52,249 bases of DNA from positions 1-52,249 of the forward strand of contig JAYPCI010000006.1 of the NCBI GenBank assembly GCA_038124645.1. Reading direction: 5' to 3'. Source of the stretch: JAYPCI01 sp038124645 (GTDB lineage: Bacteria > Pseudomonadota > Alphaproteobacteria > Pelagibacterales > Pelagibacteraceae). The notes beneath the pieces were generated by a model, which searched no databases, had not been told where the DNA came from, and was given only the letters and a program-made list of their open reading frames with translations. Shown in pieces: positions 17,255 to 24,983 of the stretch; within the stretch, counting starts at the first letter, position 1; every line of letters begins with the position of its first letter. The position numbers and the translations under genes were made by a program.

Positions 17255-19114
17255 ATGATTGAAAAACTAATCACTAAATCTTTTGAAAGACTATTAGACA
17301 AAGGTAAAGCACGGGGATTTATAACATTTGAAGAGTTGGGAAAATCTCTTGGCAAAAGAGGTAGTTCATTTGAGAATATTGAAAAAGCATTTTTAATCAT
17401 TTGTGATAATTCAATAACGTTAGTTCAACATAAATCACAATTTGTTTCTTTAAAGAAAAAAGATTCTGCCCAAAACACAGAGGAAGAAAAAAGTTCAGAT
17501 AAAAGTGATGATCCAATAAGAATGTATCTAAGAGAGATGGGGGGAGTGGAACTTCTGTCTCGAGAGGGAGAAATAGCAATAGCAAAGAGAATCGAAGCTG
17601 GCAGGGATGTAATGATCAATGCATTAACGCAAAGTCCTTTAGTGGGAAGAAAAATTCTTGAATGGAGAGATAAAATTTTAGCAAATGAGTTATTAGTAAG
17701 AGAAATTATTGATATCGACTCCACGTATGAGGATATTGATGACGAAGACAACTTGTCTCCTAAAAAAACAAAATTAAACAAAGCTAATGAAAAAAAAGAA
17801 AATTCTGCAGAAGAAAATTCTTCAGAAACAATAAGTGAAGATGATGAGTTTGGTGTTTCTTTAGCAAAAATGGAGGAAGAAATTAAACCAAAAATACTAA
17901 ATTTATTAGATAATTTAGTAAAAAATTACTTAAAATTAAAAAAGTATCAGCAGGAAAGTTTAAATTGTATTTTAAATGCCGAAGTTTTATCAATTTCTAA
18001 AAGTAAAAACTTTAAAAAGATCCAAGAAGAACTGGTAGAAAATTTCAAAAATTTACAATTATCTCCAAATATTGTCGAGGAACTTGTGCAAGCACACTAT
18101 AAAGAAAACAAAAAAATTGTTTTGTTGGAAGGTGCTCTTATGAAACTTGCGAATGACAATAGTATTAGCAGAGAAGAGTTTTTAAAATTTTATTTAGGCA
18201 ATGAAATAAATCCAAAATTTGAAAAATTTTTATCAGACTCACCGAAATGGAAAACTTTTTTTAAAAAATATAAAGGAGATTTTGACGAAATAAGAAAAAG
18301 ACTTGTTGAGTTCAGTCAAAGGATAGGTATTGCGGTTGGTGATTTTAAAAAATTGGTTAATAGAATTCAAAAAGGAGATCGAGAGTCGAGAATAGCAAAA
18401 AAAGAGATGGTTGAAGCTAATCTTAGATTAGTTATCTCAATAGCAAAAAAATACACTAATAGAGGGTTACAGTTCTTAGATCTTATCCAAGAGGGAAATA
18501 TTGGATTGATGAAAGCGGTTGATAAATTTGAGTATAGAAGAGGATATAAATTTTCGACTTATGCTACCTGGTGGATAAGACAAGCAATCACACGTTCAAT
18601 TGCTGACCAAGCTAGAACAATAAGAATCCCAGTCCATATGATTGAAACAATAAATAAAATTGTAAGAACCCAAAGACAAATATTAAGTGAATTTGGAAGA
18701 GAACCAACTCCTGAAGAACTAGCTAAAAAATTAGCAATGCCATTGGAGAAAGTAAGAAAGGTATTAAAAATTGCAAAAGAGCCTGTCTCACTTGAAACCC
18801 CGGTGGGAGATGAAGAAGATAGTAGCTTAGGTGATTTTATTGAGGATAAAAATGCATTGCAGCCTTTAGATACCGCAATTCAGTCTAATCTGAGCGAGTC
18901 CACCACAAAAATTTTAGCCTCATTAACACCAAGAGAAGAACGGGTTCTCAGAATGAGATTTGGTATAGGGATGAATACGGACCATACGTTAGAGGAAGTG
19001 GGATTACAATTTTCTGTGACCAGGGAACGTATAAGACAAATTGAAGCTAAAGCTTTAAGAAAGTTAAAACATCCTAGTCGATCTAAGCAATTAAAAAGTT
19101 TCTTAGAGAAGTAA
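17255..19114 (+). CDS. rpoD: RNA polymerase primary sigma factor (sigma-70)
   Basis: RpoD directs RNA polymerase to housekeeping promoters. The 619 residues show an N-terminal region 1.1, region 1.2 (DPIRMYLREMGGVELLSREG, from about 86), an acidic and lysine-rich non-conserved insert around 170-210, regions 2.1-2.4 from residue 385 (VEANLRLVISIAKKYTNRGL, YKFSTYATWWIRQAI), region 3, and region 4.2 from about 577 with the helix-turn-helix VTRERIRQIEAKALRKL. The presence of regions 1.1 and the long insert marks it as a group 1 factor rather than RpoH or RpoS. It follows dnaG as in the macromolecular-synthesis operon; the 57-bp gap is AT-rich and may hold its own promoter. Confidence 0.97.
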   Translation: MIEKLITKSFERLLDKGKARGFITFEELGKSLGKRGSSFENIEKAFLIICDNSITLVQHKSQFVSLKKKDSAQNTEEEKSSDKSDDPIRMYLREMGGVELLSREGEIAIAKRIEAGRDVMINALTQSPLVGRKILEWRDKILANELLVREIIDIDSTYEDIDDEDNLSPKKTKLNKANEKKENSAEENSSETISEDDEFGVSLAKMEEEIKPKILNLLDNLVKNYLKLKKYQQESLNCILNAEVLSISKSKNFKKIQEELVENFKNLQLSPNIVEELVQAHYKENKKIVLLEGALMKLANDNSISREEFLKFYLGNEINPKFEKFLSDSPKWKTFFKKYKGDFDEIRKRLVEFSQRIGIAVGDFKKLVNRIQKGDRESRIAKKEMVEANLRLVISIAKKYTNRGLQFLDLIQEGNIGLMKAVDKFEYRRGYKFSTYATWWIRQAITRSIADQARTIRIPVHMIETINKIVRTQRQILSEFGREPTPEELAKKLAMPLEKVRKVLKIAKEPVSLETPVGDEEDSSLGDFIEDKNALQPLDTAIQSNLSESTTKILASLTPREERVLRMRFGIGMNTDHTLEEVGLQFSVTRERIRQIEAKALRKLKHPSRSKQLKSFLEK

Positions 19115-19121
19115 AATGCTT

Positions 19122-19127
19122 TATAAT
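19122..19127 (+). promoter_or_regulatory. Consensus -10 box for the tRNA gene
   Basis: A perfect TATAAT ends 7 bases before the first base of the tRNA, just where a -10 element should be for transcription starting at tRNA position +1. There is no good -35 hexamer 16-18 bp upstream (TTTCTT at 19099-19104 is poor). The tRNA could therefore be made from this promoter as well as by readthrough from rpoD. Confidence 0.4.
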
Positions 19128-19134
19128 TAATCAA

Positions 19135-19211
19135 GGGCCTGTAGCTCAGTTGGTTAGAGCAGTACACTCATAATGTATTGGTCCCAGGTTCGAGTCCTGG
19201 CGGGCCCACCA
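19135..19211 (+). tRNA. tRNA with CAT anticodon, probably tRNA-Ile2 (lysidine-modified)
   Basis: A complete cloverleaf with encoded CCA: acceptor GGGCCTG/CGGGCCC, D-arm GCTC/GAGC, anticodon arm GTACA-CTCATAA-TGTAT, T-arm CCAGG-TTCGAGT-CCTGG, discriminator A. The anticodon is CAT, so it is Met or Ile2. The acceptor pairs C4-G69 and C5-G68 are the determinants by which TilS picks tRNA-Ile2 rather than elongator Met in E. coli, so I prefer tRNA-Ile2, whose C34 becomes lysidine to read AUA, a codon frequent in this AT-rich genome. Position 1 pairs with 72, which argues against initiator tRNA. It sits 20 bp after rpoD. Confidence 0.93.
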
Positions 19212-19218
19212 TTTTAGT

Positions 19219-19860
19219 TTAATTATTTATAAAAGCAGACAACTTTTCAAACAGAAATTCAATTTTGTTTTCATTTGCTGCCAGGATAGAATTAAATTCC
19301 TCTTTTTGTGTTCGGGCTAAACTTAAACCTTCAACAACCAAATCTCTAATTAAAGGTTTGTCGATATTTTTGGTGTATACCCTCCAGTCTACTTTAATTT
19401 CAGGGTTTTTATCATTAGCCGCAATTCTAGAATTAACCATTGTGTAATTTTCATTAAGCGTCTCAGATCCAAAAATATTTATTGTTTGTTTGGAGTAGTC
19501 AGTAAGTCTAGAGTTTAAACTTTTAATAAAGTATTTTTCAAATAAAGATTGGTACTTCTCTAATTGTTCAGGTGAAAGTGTTGTTCTTATCTCTCCTAAT
19601 GAATATAAACCCAGTGCTCTTATATCCACTGTCTCCAAAGCTATTTTTTCAATTACATTATTTTTTGTTTCTTGATTTAAATTTTTATCACCTAAAGTTT
19701 TAATTGCCTCATCAACAACTTCGGTTATAAATTGTTTGGGATCGTTGCTATAGCTATTAGCAAATTGATTAATAAAATAAGAATTTATTAAAATTGCTAT
19801 AAATAATATTTTAAAGAAAGGTACGAACTTATTTTGCAAAATTTTCCCACTCATCATCAT
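19219..19860 (-). CDS. mlaC: Phospholipid-binding periplasmic protein MlaC family
   Basis: MlaC shuttles phospholipids across the periplasm between the MlaA outer-membrane complex and the MlaFEDB transporter. The 213 residues have an N-terminal hydrophobic export segment (about 13-30) and then the Ttg2D/MlaC domain: DPKQFITEVVDEAI, a helix ending in ALGLY, LSPEQLEKYQSLFEKYFIKS, and the beta-rich DWRVYTKN...RDLVVEGLSL. Three Met codons open the frame, so the exact start is uncertain by a few residues. The gene overlaps mlaA by 32 bp. The mlaDEF genes are not in the window. Its 3' end converges on the tRNA, 7 bp away. Confidence 0.9.
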   Translation of the reverse strand: MMMSGKILQNKFVPFFKILFIAILINSYFINQFANSYSNDPKQFITEVVDEAIKTLGDKNLNQETKNNVIEKIALETVDIRALGLYSLGEIRTTLSPEQLEKYQSLFEKYFIKSLNSRLTDYSKQTINIFGSETLNENYTMVNSRIAANDKNPEIKVDWRVYTKNIDKPLIRDLVVEGLSLARTQKEEFNSILAANENKIEFLFEKLSAFINN

Positions 19861-20575
19861 TGCTTGAGTCTTGGTTTTGGATTTTGTTTTCTCTATCCTG
19901 AATATATAAACTTTTAACTGAACTATATAAATCTAATGAATTTTTTTCTAAATTATCAAAATTCACAATATTTTTGGCTCTAAAGTCTACTGCACCAGTA
20001 ATTTTGACACCATAGTAGTCTGCAGGATCACCAGTATAATTTGTTTTAGGGACATTTTGACCATCAAGGGTGTACCTTGTGAATGGATCAATTAATCTAT
20101 CTCCTACCATTCCAGCAGTATCTCTTAAAGTAGTTGGACCTAAAATTGGTAAAACAAAATAACATCCATTCTCAACTCCCCAAAAACCTAAAACTTGTCC
20201 AAAATCTTCTTTTGTATTTACAGACCCCAACTCAGTTGCCGGGTCTCCAATTCCTCCAAAACCAAGAGTTAAATTTATTGCAAATCCCCCAAGGTTATCA
20301 GCTGCTGCTGAAACATTTCCTTGTAATAGGTTTGCAGGTATATTTAATAATCGAGTTAAATTATTCAAAAAATTACCAGAGGCATTTTTTAAACCTGACG
20401 GTAGTTTATTATATACTTTTGCAGTTGGTAATAAGGCTCCTTTGTCGATAGCTTGATTAAACTCAAAGAAGGATCGACTTAATTTCTCAGAACACTCCTT
20501 TTCTGTGGCAAAGCTTAGTTGATTAAAGCACAATGTAACCAATAAAGATAAATATAATGTTTTAATTTTTTTCAT
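19829..20575 (-). CDS. mlaA: MlaA (VacJ) family outer-membrane lipid-asymmetry protein
   Basis: MlaA removes misplaced phospholipids from the outer leaflet of the outer membrane. The 248 residues show the family core: FFEFNQAIDKGALLPTAKVY, LPSGLKNASGNFLNNL, GFAINLTLGFGGIGDPATEL, the phrase EDFGQVLGFWGVENGCYFVL, and LGPTTLRDTAGMVGDRLIDP. The N-terminal signal has Cys16, but Leu at -1 does not make an acceptable lipobox, whereas Ser-Phe-Ala (21-23) fits signal peptidase I, so the protein may not be lipidated, unlike E. coli MlaA. It is the first gene of a two-gene operon with mlaC. Its 76-bp upstream gap is shared with the divergent amidase gene. Confidence 0.93.
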   Translation of the reverse strand: MKKIKTLYLSLLVTLCFNQLSFATEKECSEKLSRSFFEFNQAIDKGALLPTAKVYNKLPSGLKNASGNFLNNLTRLLNIPANLLQGNVSAAADNLGGFAINLTLGFGGIGDPATELGSVNTKEDFGQVLGFWGVENGCYFVLPILGPTTLRDTAGMVGDRLIDPFTRYTLDGQNVPKTNYTGDPADYYGVKITGAVDFRAKNIVNFDNLEKNSLDLYSSVKSLYIQDRENKIQNQDSSNDDEWENFAK

Positions 20576-20651
20576 TGTTTAAATTTAATTATAATTAATT
20601 GTATAAAAATCAATAAATTTATTTTAATATTAAATAATTACACCTTTTATA

Positions 20652-21386
20652 ATGAAAATAAGACAAATTAAATCTCCAAATTTTGACCCTCGAACCAGAT
20701 CAAGTTCCAGCATTAAATTTATAATCATTCACTATACAGGAATGCAATCTACACGTGTATCACTAAAACGACTAATATCTCAAAAAGCAAAAGTAAGTTC
20801 ACATTATTTAATTGGTGAGAAGGGTGAGGTTTTTAAGCTCGTTGACGAAAATAGTGTAGCTTGGCATGCAGGCAAATCGAAATGGAAAAATTTTTCTAAT
20901 CTTAATAATCGTTCAATTGGAATTGAATTATCAAATAAAGGACATTTAATTAAATACGAGAATTACAAAAAAAAACAACTAGCAAGTCTCGTTATACTGC
21001 TGAAGTTACTTGTAAAAAAATTTAAAGTACCGCATGAAAATGTATTAGGACATTCAGATATTGCACCTTTGAGAAAAAAAGATCCAGGGGAAAAATTTCC
21101 ATGGATCAGTGTGCTTTCTAAAGTATATCCAAGATATAATTTTGTAAGCAACAAAACTTTAAAAATTAAAAAATTTAAAAGCGTTGATGACAGTAGAAAA
21201 CATTTTTTTAACAATTTAAAAAAAATAGGTTACAGATACTTTTCCCTAAAAAAAAAGAGTTCTAAAGACAAGAAGGTAGTAATAGCTTTTCAGAGAAGGT
21301 TTAGACCAAGAAAAATTGATGGTGTAATAGATCAAGACTGTATAAAAATTTCAGATCAAGTTCTGAGGATGCTAAAAAAAGCTTGA
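20652..21386 (+). CDS. N-acetylmuramoyl-L-alanine amidase, AmpD-like
   Basis: This 244-residue protein has an amidase_2 domain (about 15-155) with zinc ligands at the AmpD positions: H27 in IIIHYTG, H134 in VLGHSD, and D144 in KKDPG, plus the AWHAG substrate-side motif (70-74). A peptidoglycan-binding_1 domain follows, with FQRRFRP and IDGVID near 214-225. No signal peptide is visible, so it likely acts in the cytoplasm on anhydro-muropeptides during wall recycling, as AmpD does. It sits alone between mla and rnpB; its stop lies within the apparent rnpB promoter. AmiD-type secreted amidases are the alternative. Confidence 0.88.
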   Translation: MKIRQIKSPNFDPRTRSSSSIKFIIIHYTGMQSTRVSLKRLISQKAKVSSHYLIGEKGEVFKLVDENSVAWHAGKSKWKNFSNLNNRSIGIELSNKGHLIKYENYKKKQLASLVILLKLLVKKFKVPHENVLGHSDIAPLRKKDPGEKFPWISVLSKVYPRYNFVSNKTLKIKKFKSVDDSRKHFFNNLKKIGYRYFSLKKKSSKDKKVVIAFQRRFRPRKIDGVIDQDCIKISDQVLRMLKKA

Positions 21387-21410
21387 TTTATTGGGTTTTT
21401 TCACTAAATA
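21383..21410 (+). promoter_or_regulatory. Putative sigma-70 promoter of rnpB
   Basis: TTGATT (21383-21388), 16 bp, TAAATA (21405-21410), each 4/6 to consensus, with the RNase P RNA beginning 7 bases after the -10 box. The -35 box overlaps the amidase stop codon. The position is right but the AT-rich background makes chance matches common. Confidence 0.4.
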
Positions 21411-21417
21411 TACCTAT

Positions 21418-21781
21418 GCTAGATAGTTGGACTGTCGCTATTAATTACCTAATAATTTTTAGAGGAAAGTCCGGGCTTCTTAAAGATGCAGTGCCAGTTA
21501 ATGGCTGGCGAGAGCGATCTTAGGGAAAGTGCCACAGAAAATAAACCGCCTAATCAAGGCAAGGGTGAAAAGGTGTGGTAAGAGCACACCGTGCTTTTGG
21601 TAACAAAAGTTGCATGGCAAACCCCACTGGAAGCAAGGCTAAATAGAGATGACATTTCGAATATTTCGATAAAAGCAATCTTTAGCTAGTCATCTGGGTT
21701 AGCCGCTAGAGCATAGATGTGAATTTATGCCAAGATAAATGACGTCTTAAATGACAGAACCCGGCTTATAGACTATCTAGC
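21418..21781 (+). ncRNA. rnpB: RNase P RNA (type A)
   Basis: RNase P RNA is the ribozyme that removes 5' leaders from pre-tRNAs. The two ends form a perfect 10-bp P1 helix (21418-21427 with 21772-21781). The universal P4 strands are both present: GAGGAAAGTCCGGGCT in the 5' half and ACAGAACCCGGCTTATAGAC near the 3' end, together with the GGGTGAAAAGGTG and GGCAAACCCC core pieces. About 364 nt is a usual length for the bacterial A type. No strong rho-independent terminator follows; 21782-21850 holds no convincing hairpin. Confidence 0.97.
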
Positions 21782-21867
21782 AAATACTTCATAAACATTA
21801 TTAATGGTGATAAAAGCAACCCATAATTGTTCTCTTTTTGTTCTAAAAAGTTGTAATTCGATTAATA

Positions 21868-21896
21868 TTGACTGAAAGATATAAAACCCATAATAT
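21868..21896 (+). promoter_or_regulatory. Putative promoter of the division and cell-wall cluster
   Basis: TTGACT (21868-21873), 17 bp, TAATAT (21891-21896). The spacing is ideal, the -35 matches 5/6 and the -10 4/6. It would start transcription near 21903, about 60 nt before the mraZ ATG. The -10 box lies inside the MraZ operator described next, as expected for a repressed promoter. The rest of 21782-21961 shows no gene. Confidence 0.55.
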
Positions 21897-21910
21897 CCCA
21901 TTAAATCCCA
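21886..21910 (-). promoter_or_regulatory. MraZ operator: three TGGGN boxes with 5-nt spacers
   Basis: Read on the minus strand, the site is TGGGA-TTTAA-TGGGA-TATTA-TGGGT, three boxes with a strict 10-bp period. E. coli MraZ is known to bind TGGGN repeats spaced by 5 nt in front of its own gene. The site overlaps the -10 box of the putative cluster promoter, so binding would block transcription of mraZ and the genes behind it. The outer bases also form a 9-bp inverted repeat (21881-21889 with 21915-21923). Confidence 0.7.
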
Positions 21911-21961
21911 TAAAGGGTTTTATGAAAGAAATTATTAATAAAGAATATTTAAAAATTACTA

Positions 21962-22408
21962 ATGTTTATTTCTACCTACGAATTCAAAATGGACAAGAAG
22001 GGAAGGGTTTCTGTGCCAGCAGCATTTAGATCAAATATTGTTGCCTCTGGGCACAACGGTTTTATTTCTTACCCTTCATTTAGTTCAAAGGCTTTAGAAG
22101 CTTGCACACTAGAGAGAATTGAAAAAATATCGAATAGTATAGATAGTTTAAATCCCTTTGAAGATAAAAGAAATTATTTTGCAACATCTGTTTTATCAGA
22201 GAGCGTTAACTTAACTTTTGATACAGAAGGCAGAGTTATTTTAACTGAAAAATTAATTAAACATGCAGAAATAAAATCACATGTCTTATTCGTTGGTTTA
22301 GGAAAAACTTTTCAGATTTGGGATGACAAAAACTTTCAGAAGTACCAATCAGTTGCTAAAAAAAAGGCTTTTGAAAATAGATCTCATCTTAAATGGGAAA
22401 ATAATTAA
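21962..22408 (+). CDS. mraZ: Transcriptional regulator MraZ
   Basis: MraZ is a ring-forming repressor of the division/cell-wall cluster. The 148 residues carry two SpoVT-AbrB repeats, each with the DxxGR core: KMDKKGRVSVPAAFR near 9-23 and FDTEGRVILTEKLI near 86-99. The C-terminus (FQIWD) is also characteristic. It is first in the cluster, with a matching operator 50-75 bp upstream, which supports autoregulation. No Shine-Dalgarno is visible before the ATG. An ATG at 21922 opens an out-of-frame ORF of only about 31 codons, so I keep 21962. Confidence 0.95.
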   Translation: MFISTYEFKMDKKGRVSVPAAFRSNIVASGHNGFISYPSFSSKALEACTLERIEKISNSIDSLNPFEDKRNYFATSVLSESVNLTFDTEGRVILTEKLIKHAEIKSHVLFVGLGKTFQIWDDKNFQKYQSVAKKKAFENRSHLKWENN

Positions 22409-22414
22409 ATATAA

Positions 22415-22422
22415 AAGGAGGG
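22415..22422 (+). promoter_or_regulatory. Strong ribosome binding site for ftsZ
   Basis: AAGGAGGG ends 4 bases before the ftsZ ATG. It is the best anti-16S match I noticed in the window, where most starts have none or lie within an upstream gene. It would allow FtsZ to be made in excess over MraZ and the downstream division proteins from one message (inference). Confidence 0.75.
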
Positions 22423-22426
22423 TATT

Positions 22427-23953
22427 ATGACTATAAATTTAGGAGCAGGCGAATTGAGAGAGTTAAAACCAAGAATCATTGTTTTAGGCGTTGGTGGTGC
22501 AGGAGGCAATGCAGTTAATGCAATGATTAATTCAGGTATGCAAGGTGTAGAATTTGCAGCTGTTAACACAGATGCCCAAGATTTAAAAATGAACCAAGCT
22601 GATGCCAAAATCCAAATTGGAATGAATCTTACAAAGGGGTTAGGTGCTGGAGCGAAGCATGATATTGGTCAAGCAGCCGCTGATGAGTCATTAAATGAAA
22701 TCGCAAATTATATTCAAGGCGCTAATATGATTTTTATTACTGCAGGCATGGGTGGAGGAACGGGTACTGGTGCCTCACATGTAATTGCAAGAGCAGCCAA
22801 AGAACTTAATATTTTAACTGTTGGGGTAATAACTTTGCCTTTTTCATACGAAGGACCGAAAAGAATGAGAAGAGCACTATACGGCATGGAAGAGCTGAAA
22901 AAATACTTAGATACCGCTATCATTGTGCCTAATCAAAATTTATTTAAAATTGCTAATGAAGCAACAACTTTTTCTCAATCATTTTCACTTTCAAACGATG
23001 TACTTAAGAACGGTGTTCAAAGTATTACAGATTTGATGGTTAGACCTGGCATGATCAATTTAGATTTTGCAGATGTTGAAACTGTTATGAATGCAAGCGG
23101 AAAGGCGATGATGGGAACAGGAGAATCTGAAGGTGAAAATAGACATATGTTAGCAACAGAAGCTGCGCTCAATAACCCGCTTTTAGATGACTATACATTA
23201 AAAGGAGCCAAAGGATTGTTAGTTAATATAACAGGAGGTGAAGATCTAAAATTATTTGAGGTAGATGAAGCTGTAAATAAAATCAGAGCCGAAGTTGATC
23301 CAGAAGCTGAATTAATATTTGGAGCGATACGTGATGAAAATCTTGAGGGCAAATTCAGAGTTTCAATAGTCGCAACTTCTTTAGAAAACAATAATGAAAC
23401 TTATGGCAAAAGTTCAGTTATTTCTATTAATAAAAAGCATGAACAAAGTAGACATACTGAAGGTGGTTTATTTTCTAATCTAAGAAGTAAAATTGATCTG
23501 AGACCAACTGGGTTTGCACAATCTTCAATTCAAGGTGCTACAGCATTAAAGTTGGATGAAGAAAGTAAAAATATTTCTAGTAAAGATCAGTCATTTGAAA
23601 CTAGTTTACATCAAAATTCTAGTTTGAATAATCAAACTAAAAACAATGAAATCGATTATACTGGATTGTCATTTGATAGCGCTAACTATTTTGAGAATGT
23701 TTTAGATAGCGAAGATTCCAATAATGATGTTGAATTAAATAACAGTTTAGCACCAAATATTAATGAGAGTTTCAAAGAAAATGTTAGTCAATCTGAGGAG
23801 AATTCAGAGGAAACACTTAAACTTTTTGATGAGGAAGAGTCTTCAGAGAATTTAAATTCCACAGATGATAATTTTTTCTCGGATTTGGACTCCAAAGCAT
23901 CAGAAGAGGATGAATTTGAAATTCCAGCTTTTTTAAGAAAGCAGAAATTTTAG
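22427..23953 (+). CDS. ftsZ: Cell division protein FtsZ
   Basis: FtsZ is the tubulin-like GTPase that forms the cytokinetic ring. The 508 residues contain the GTPase domain with GVGGAGGNAVNAM (21-33), the tubulin signature GGGTGTG (109-115) and the T7-loop region around NLDFADVETVM. A long, acidic, Asn/Ser-rich linker (about 330-495) leads to the conserved C-terminal peptide EIPAFLRKQ, which binds FtsA and ZipA-like partners. The linker length is typical of Alphaproteobacteria. Its location is unusual: between mraZ and rsmH rather than after ftsA. It follows mraZ by 18 bp with a strong ribosome binding site and precedes rsmH by 16 bp. Confidence 0.98.
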   Translation: MTINLGAGELRELKPRIIVLGVGGAGGNAVNAMINSGMQGVEFAAVNTDAQDLKMNQADAKIQIGMNLTKGLGAGAKHDIGQAAADESLNEIANYIQGANMIFITAGMGGGTGTGASHVIARAAKELNILTVGVITLPFSYEGPKRMRRALYGMEELKKYLDTAIIVPNQNLFKIANEATTFSQSFSLSNDVLKNGVQSITDLMVRPGMINLDFADVETVMNASGKAMMGTGESEGENRHMLATEAALNNPLLDDYTLKGAKGLLVNITGGEDLKLFEVDEAVNKIRAEVDPEAELIFGAIRDENLEGKFRVSIVATSLENNNETYGKSSVISINKKHEQSRHTEGGLFSNLRSKIDLRPTGFAQSSIQGATALKLDEESKNISSKDQSFETSLHQNSSLNNQTKNNEIDYTGLSFDSANYFENVLDSEDSNNDVELNNSLAPNINESFKENVSQSEENSEETLKLFDEEESSENLNSTDDNFFSDLDSKASEEDEFEIPAFLRKQKF

Positions 23954-23969
23954 ATTTACATTAATAGTA

Positions 23970-24983
23970 ATGACAATTTTGTCGAAGGACACTGTCTCAT
24001 TACACTATCCAGTACTTCAGGAAGAATTAGTTAAAGTATGCGATCCTAAACCAGGTGGAAAATATTTAGATTGTACATTTGGCGGAGGAGGTCATAGCAA
24101 AGCAATATTAAATTTTCCTTTTACTAACGTTATTGCATTCGATCGAGATCATGAAGCAATTAAGAGAGCTGAAGAATATACAAGCATCTATAAAAATAGA
24201 TTTACTATTAAACATTGTAGATTTAGTGAAATTGAAAATAATGTAGGTCAAGATTTTAAGCCTGATGTAATTATCTTTGATCTAGGACTATCTTCTTACC
24301 AGATAAAAAATCACGATAGAGGGTTTTCATTTTTATCAAACAAGAATTTAGATATGAATATGGGTCTTTCAAAAATAAATGCAGACAAAGTCATTAATAA
24401 ATTTTCTGAAATAAACCTTAAAAGTATAATTAAATTTTTTGGTGATGAAAAGGAAGCTGCGTTTATTGCTAAAGGCATTGTTAAATCAAGATCAAATAAA
24501 CCAATAGAAACTACAGATGAGTTTGTTCAAATTATTAAAAACAGTAAAAAAAAGTTTAGCAAAAAAATTAATCCCTGCACTAAAACATTCCAGGCGTTCA
24601 GAATCTTTATTAATAAAGAGGTAAGTGAACTAATACATGGATTAATTTCAGCGACCAAAATATTACAGGATGGAGGTAAAATTATCGTTATCACTTTTCA
24701 CTCACTTGAAGATAAGATAGTAAAATTCTTTTTTAAAAACTTTTCAGAAAATAAAAGTAGGAGCTCAAGATATTTTCCAGAAGATAACTCCAAACAAAAT
24801 TTTTTTTATAATTATAATAATGTTTTTTTAAATCCTTCAGATTTAGAAGTTAAAAACAATCCAGCCTCAAGATCAGCTAAATTGAGATACGTTACAAGAA
24901 ATCAAAATCCGTTTTTCCATCCCAAAGACTTTTTTGATAAATTTAAAAATTATTTAGATATAGAAAATTTAGGATATGAATAA
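23970..24983 (+). CDS. rsmH: 16S rRNA (cytosine(1402)-N(4))-methyltransferase
   Basis: RsmH (MraW) methylates N4 of C1402 in the 16S rRNA P-site. The 337 residues open with HYPVLQEELVKVCDPKPGG and the SAM motif LDCTFGGGGHSKAIL (near 34-48), then IIFDLGLSSYQIKNHDRGFSF and the late signature VITFHSLEDKIVKFFF. The end has the family's ASRSAKLRYVTR. Length is normal. It is preceded by ftsZ here instead of mraZ, and its stop overlaps ftsL by 8 bp. Confidence 0.97.
   Translation: MTILSKDTVSLHYPVLQEELVKVCDPKPGGKYLDCTFGGGGHSKAILNFPFTNVIAFDRDHEAIKRAEEYTSIYKNRFTIKHCRFSEIENNVGQDFKPDVIIFDLGLSSYQIKNHDRGFSFLSNKNLDMNMGLSKINADKVINKFSEINLKSIIKFFGDEKEAAFIAKGIVKSRSNKPIETTDEFVQIIKNSKKKFSKKINPCTKTFQAFRIFINKEVSELIHGLISATKILQDGGKIIVITFHSLEDKIVKFFFKNFSENKSRSSRYFPEDNSKQNFFYNYNNVFLNPSDLEVKNNPASRSAKLRYVTRNQNPFFHPKDFFDKFKNYLDIENLGYE

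Noticed and set aside
17425..17781. Minus-strand frame of 118 codons inside rpoD
   Set aside because: It mirrors region 1.2 and the acidic insert of rpoD; Ser/Leu-rich composition arises from the complementary strand.
21922..22020. Earlier ATG upstream of mraZ giving a leader ORF of about 31 codons
   Set aside because: It is out of frame with mraZ, overlaps its start and has no ribosome binding site or recognisable content.
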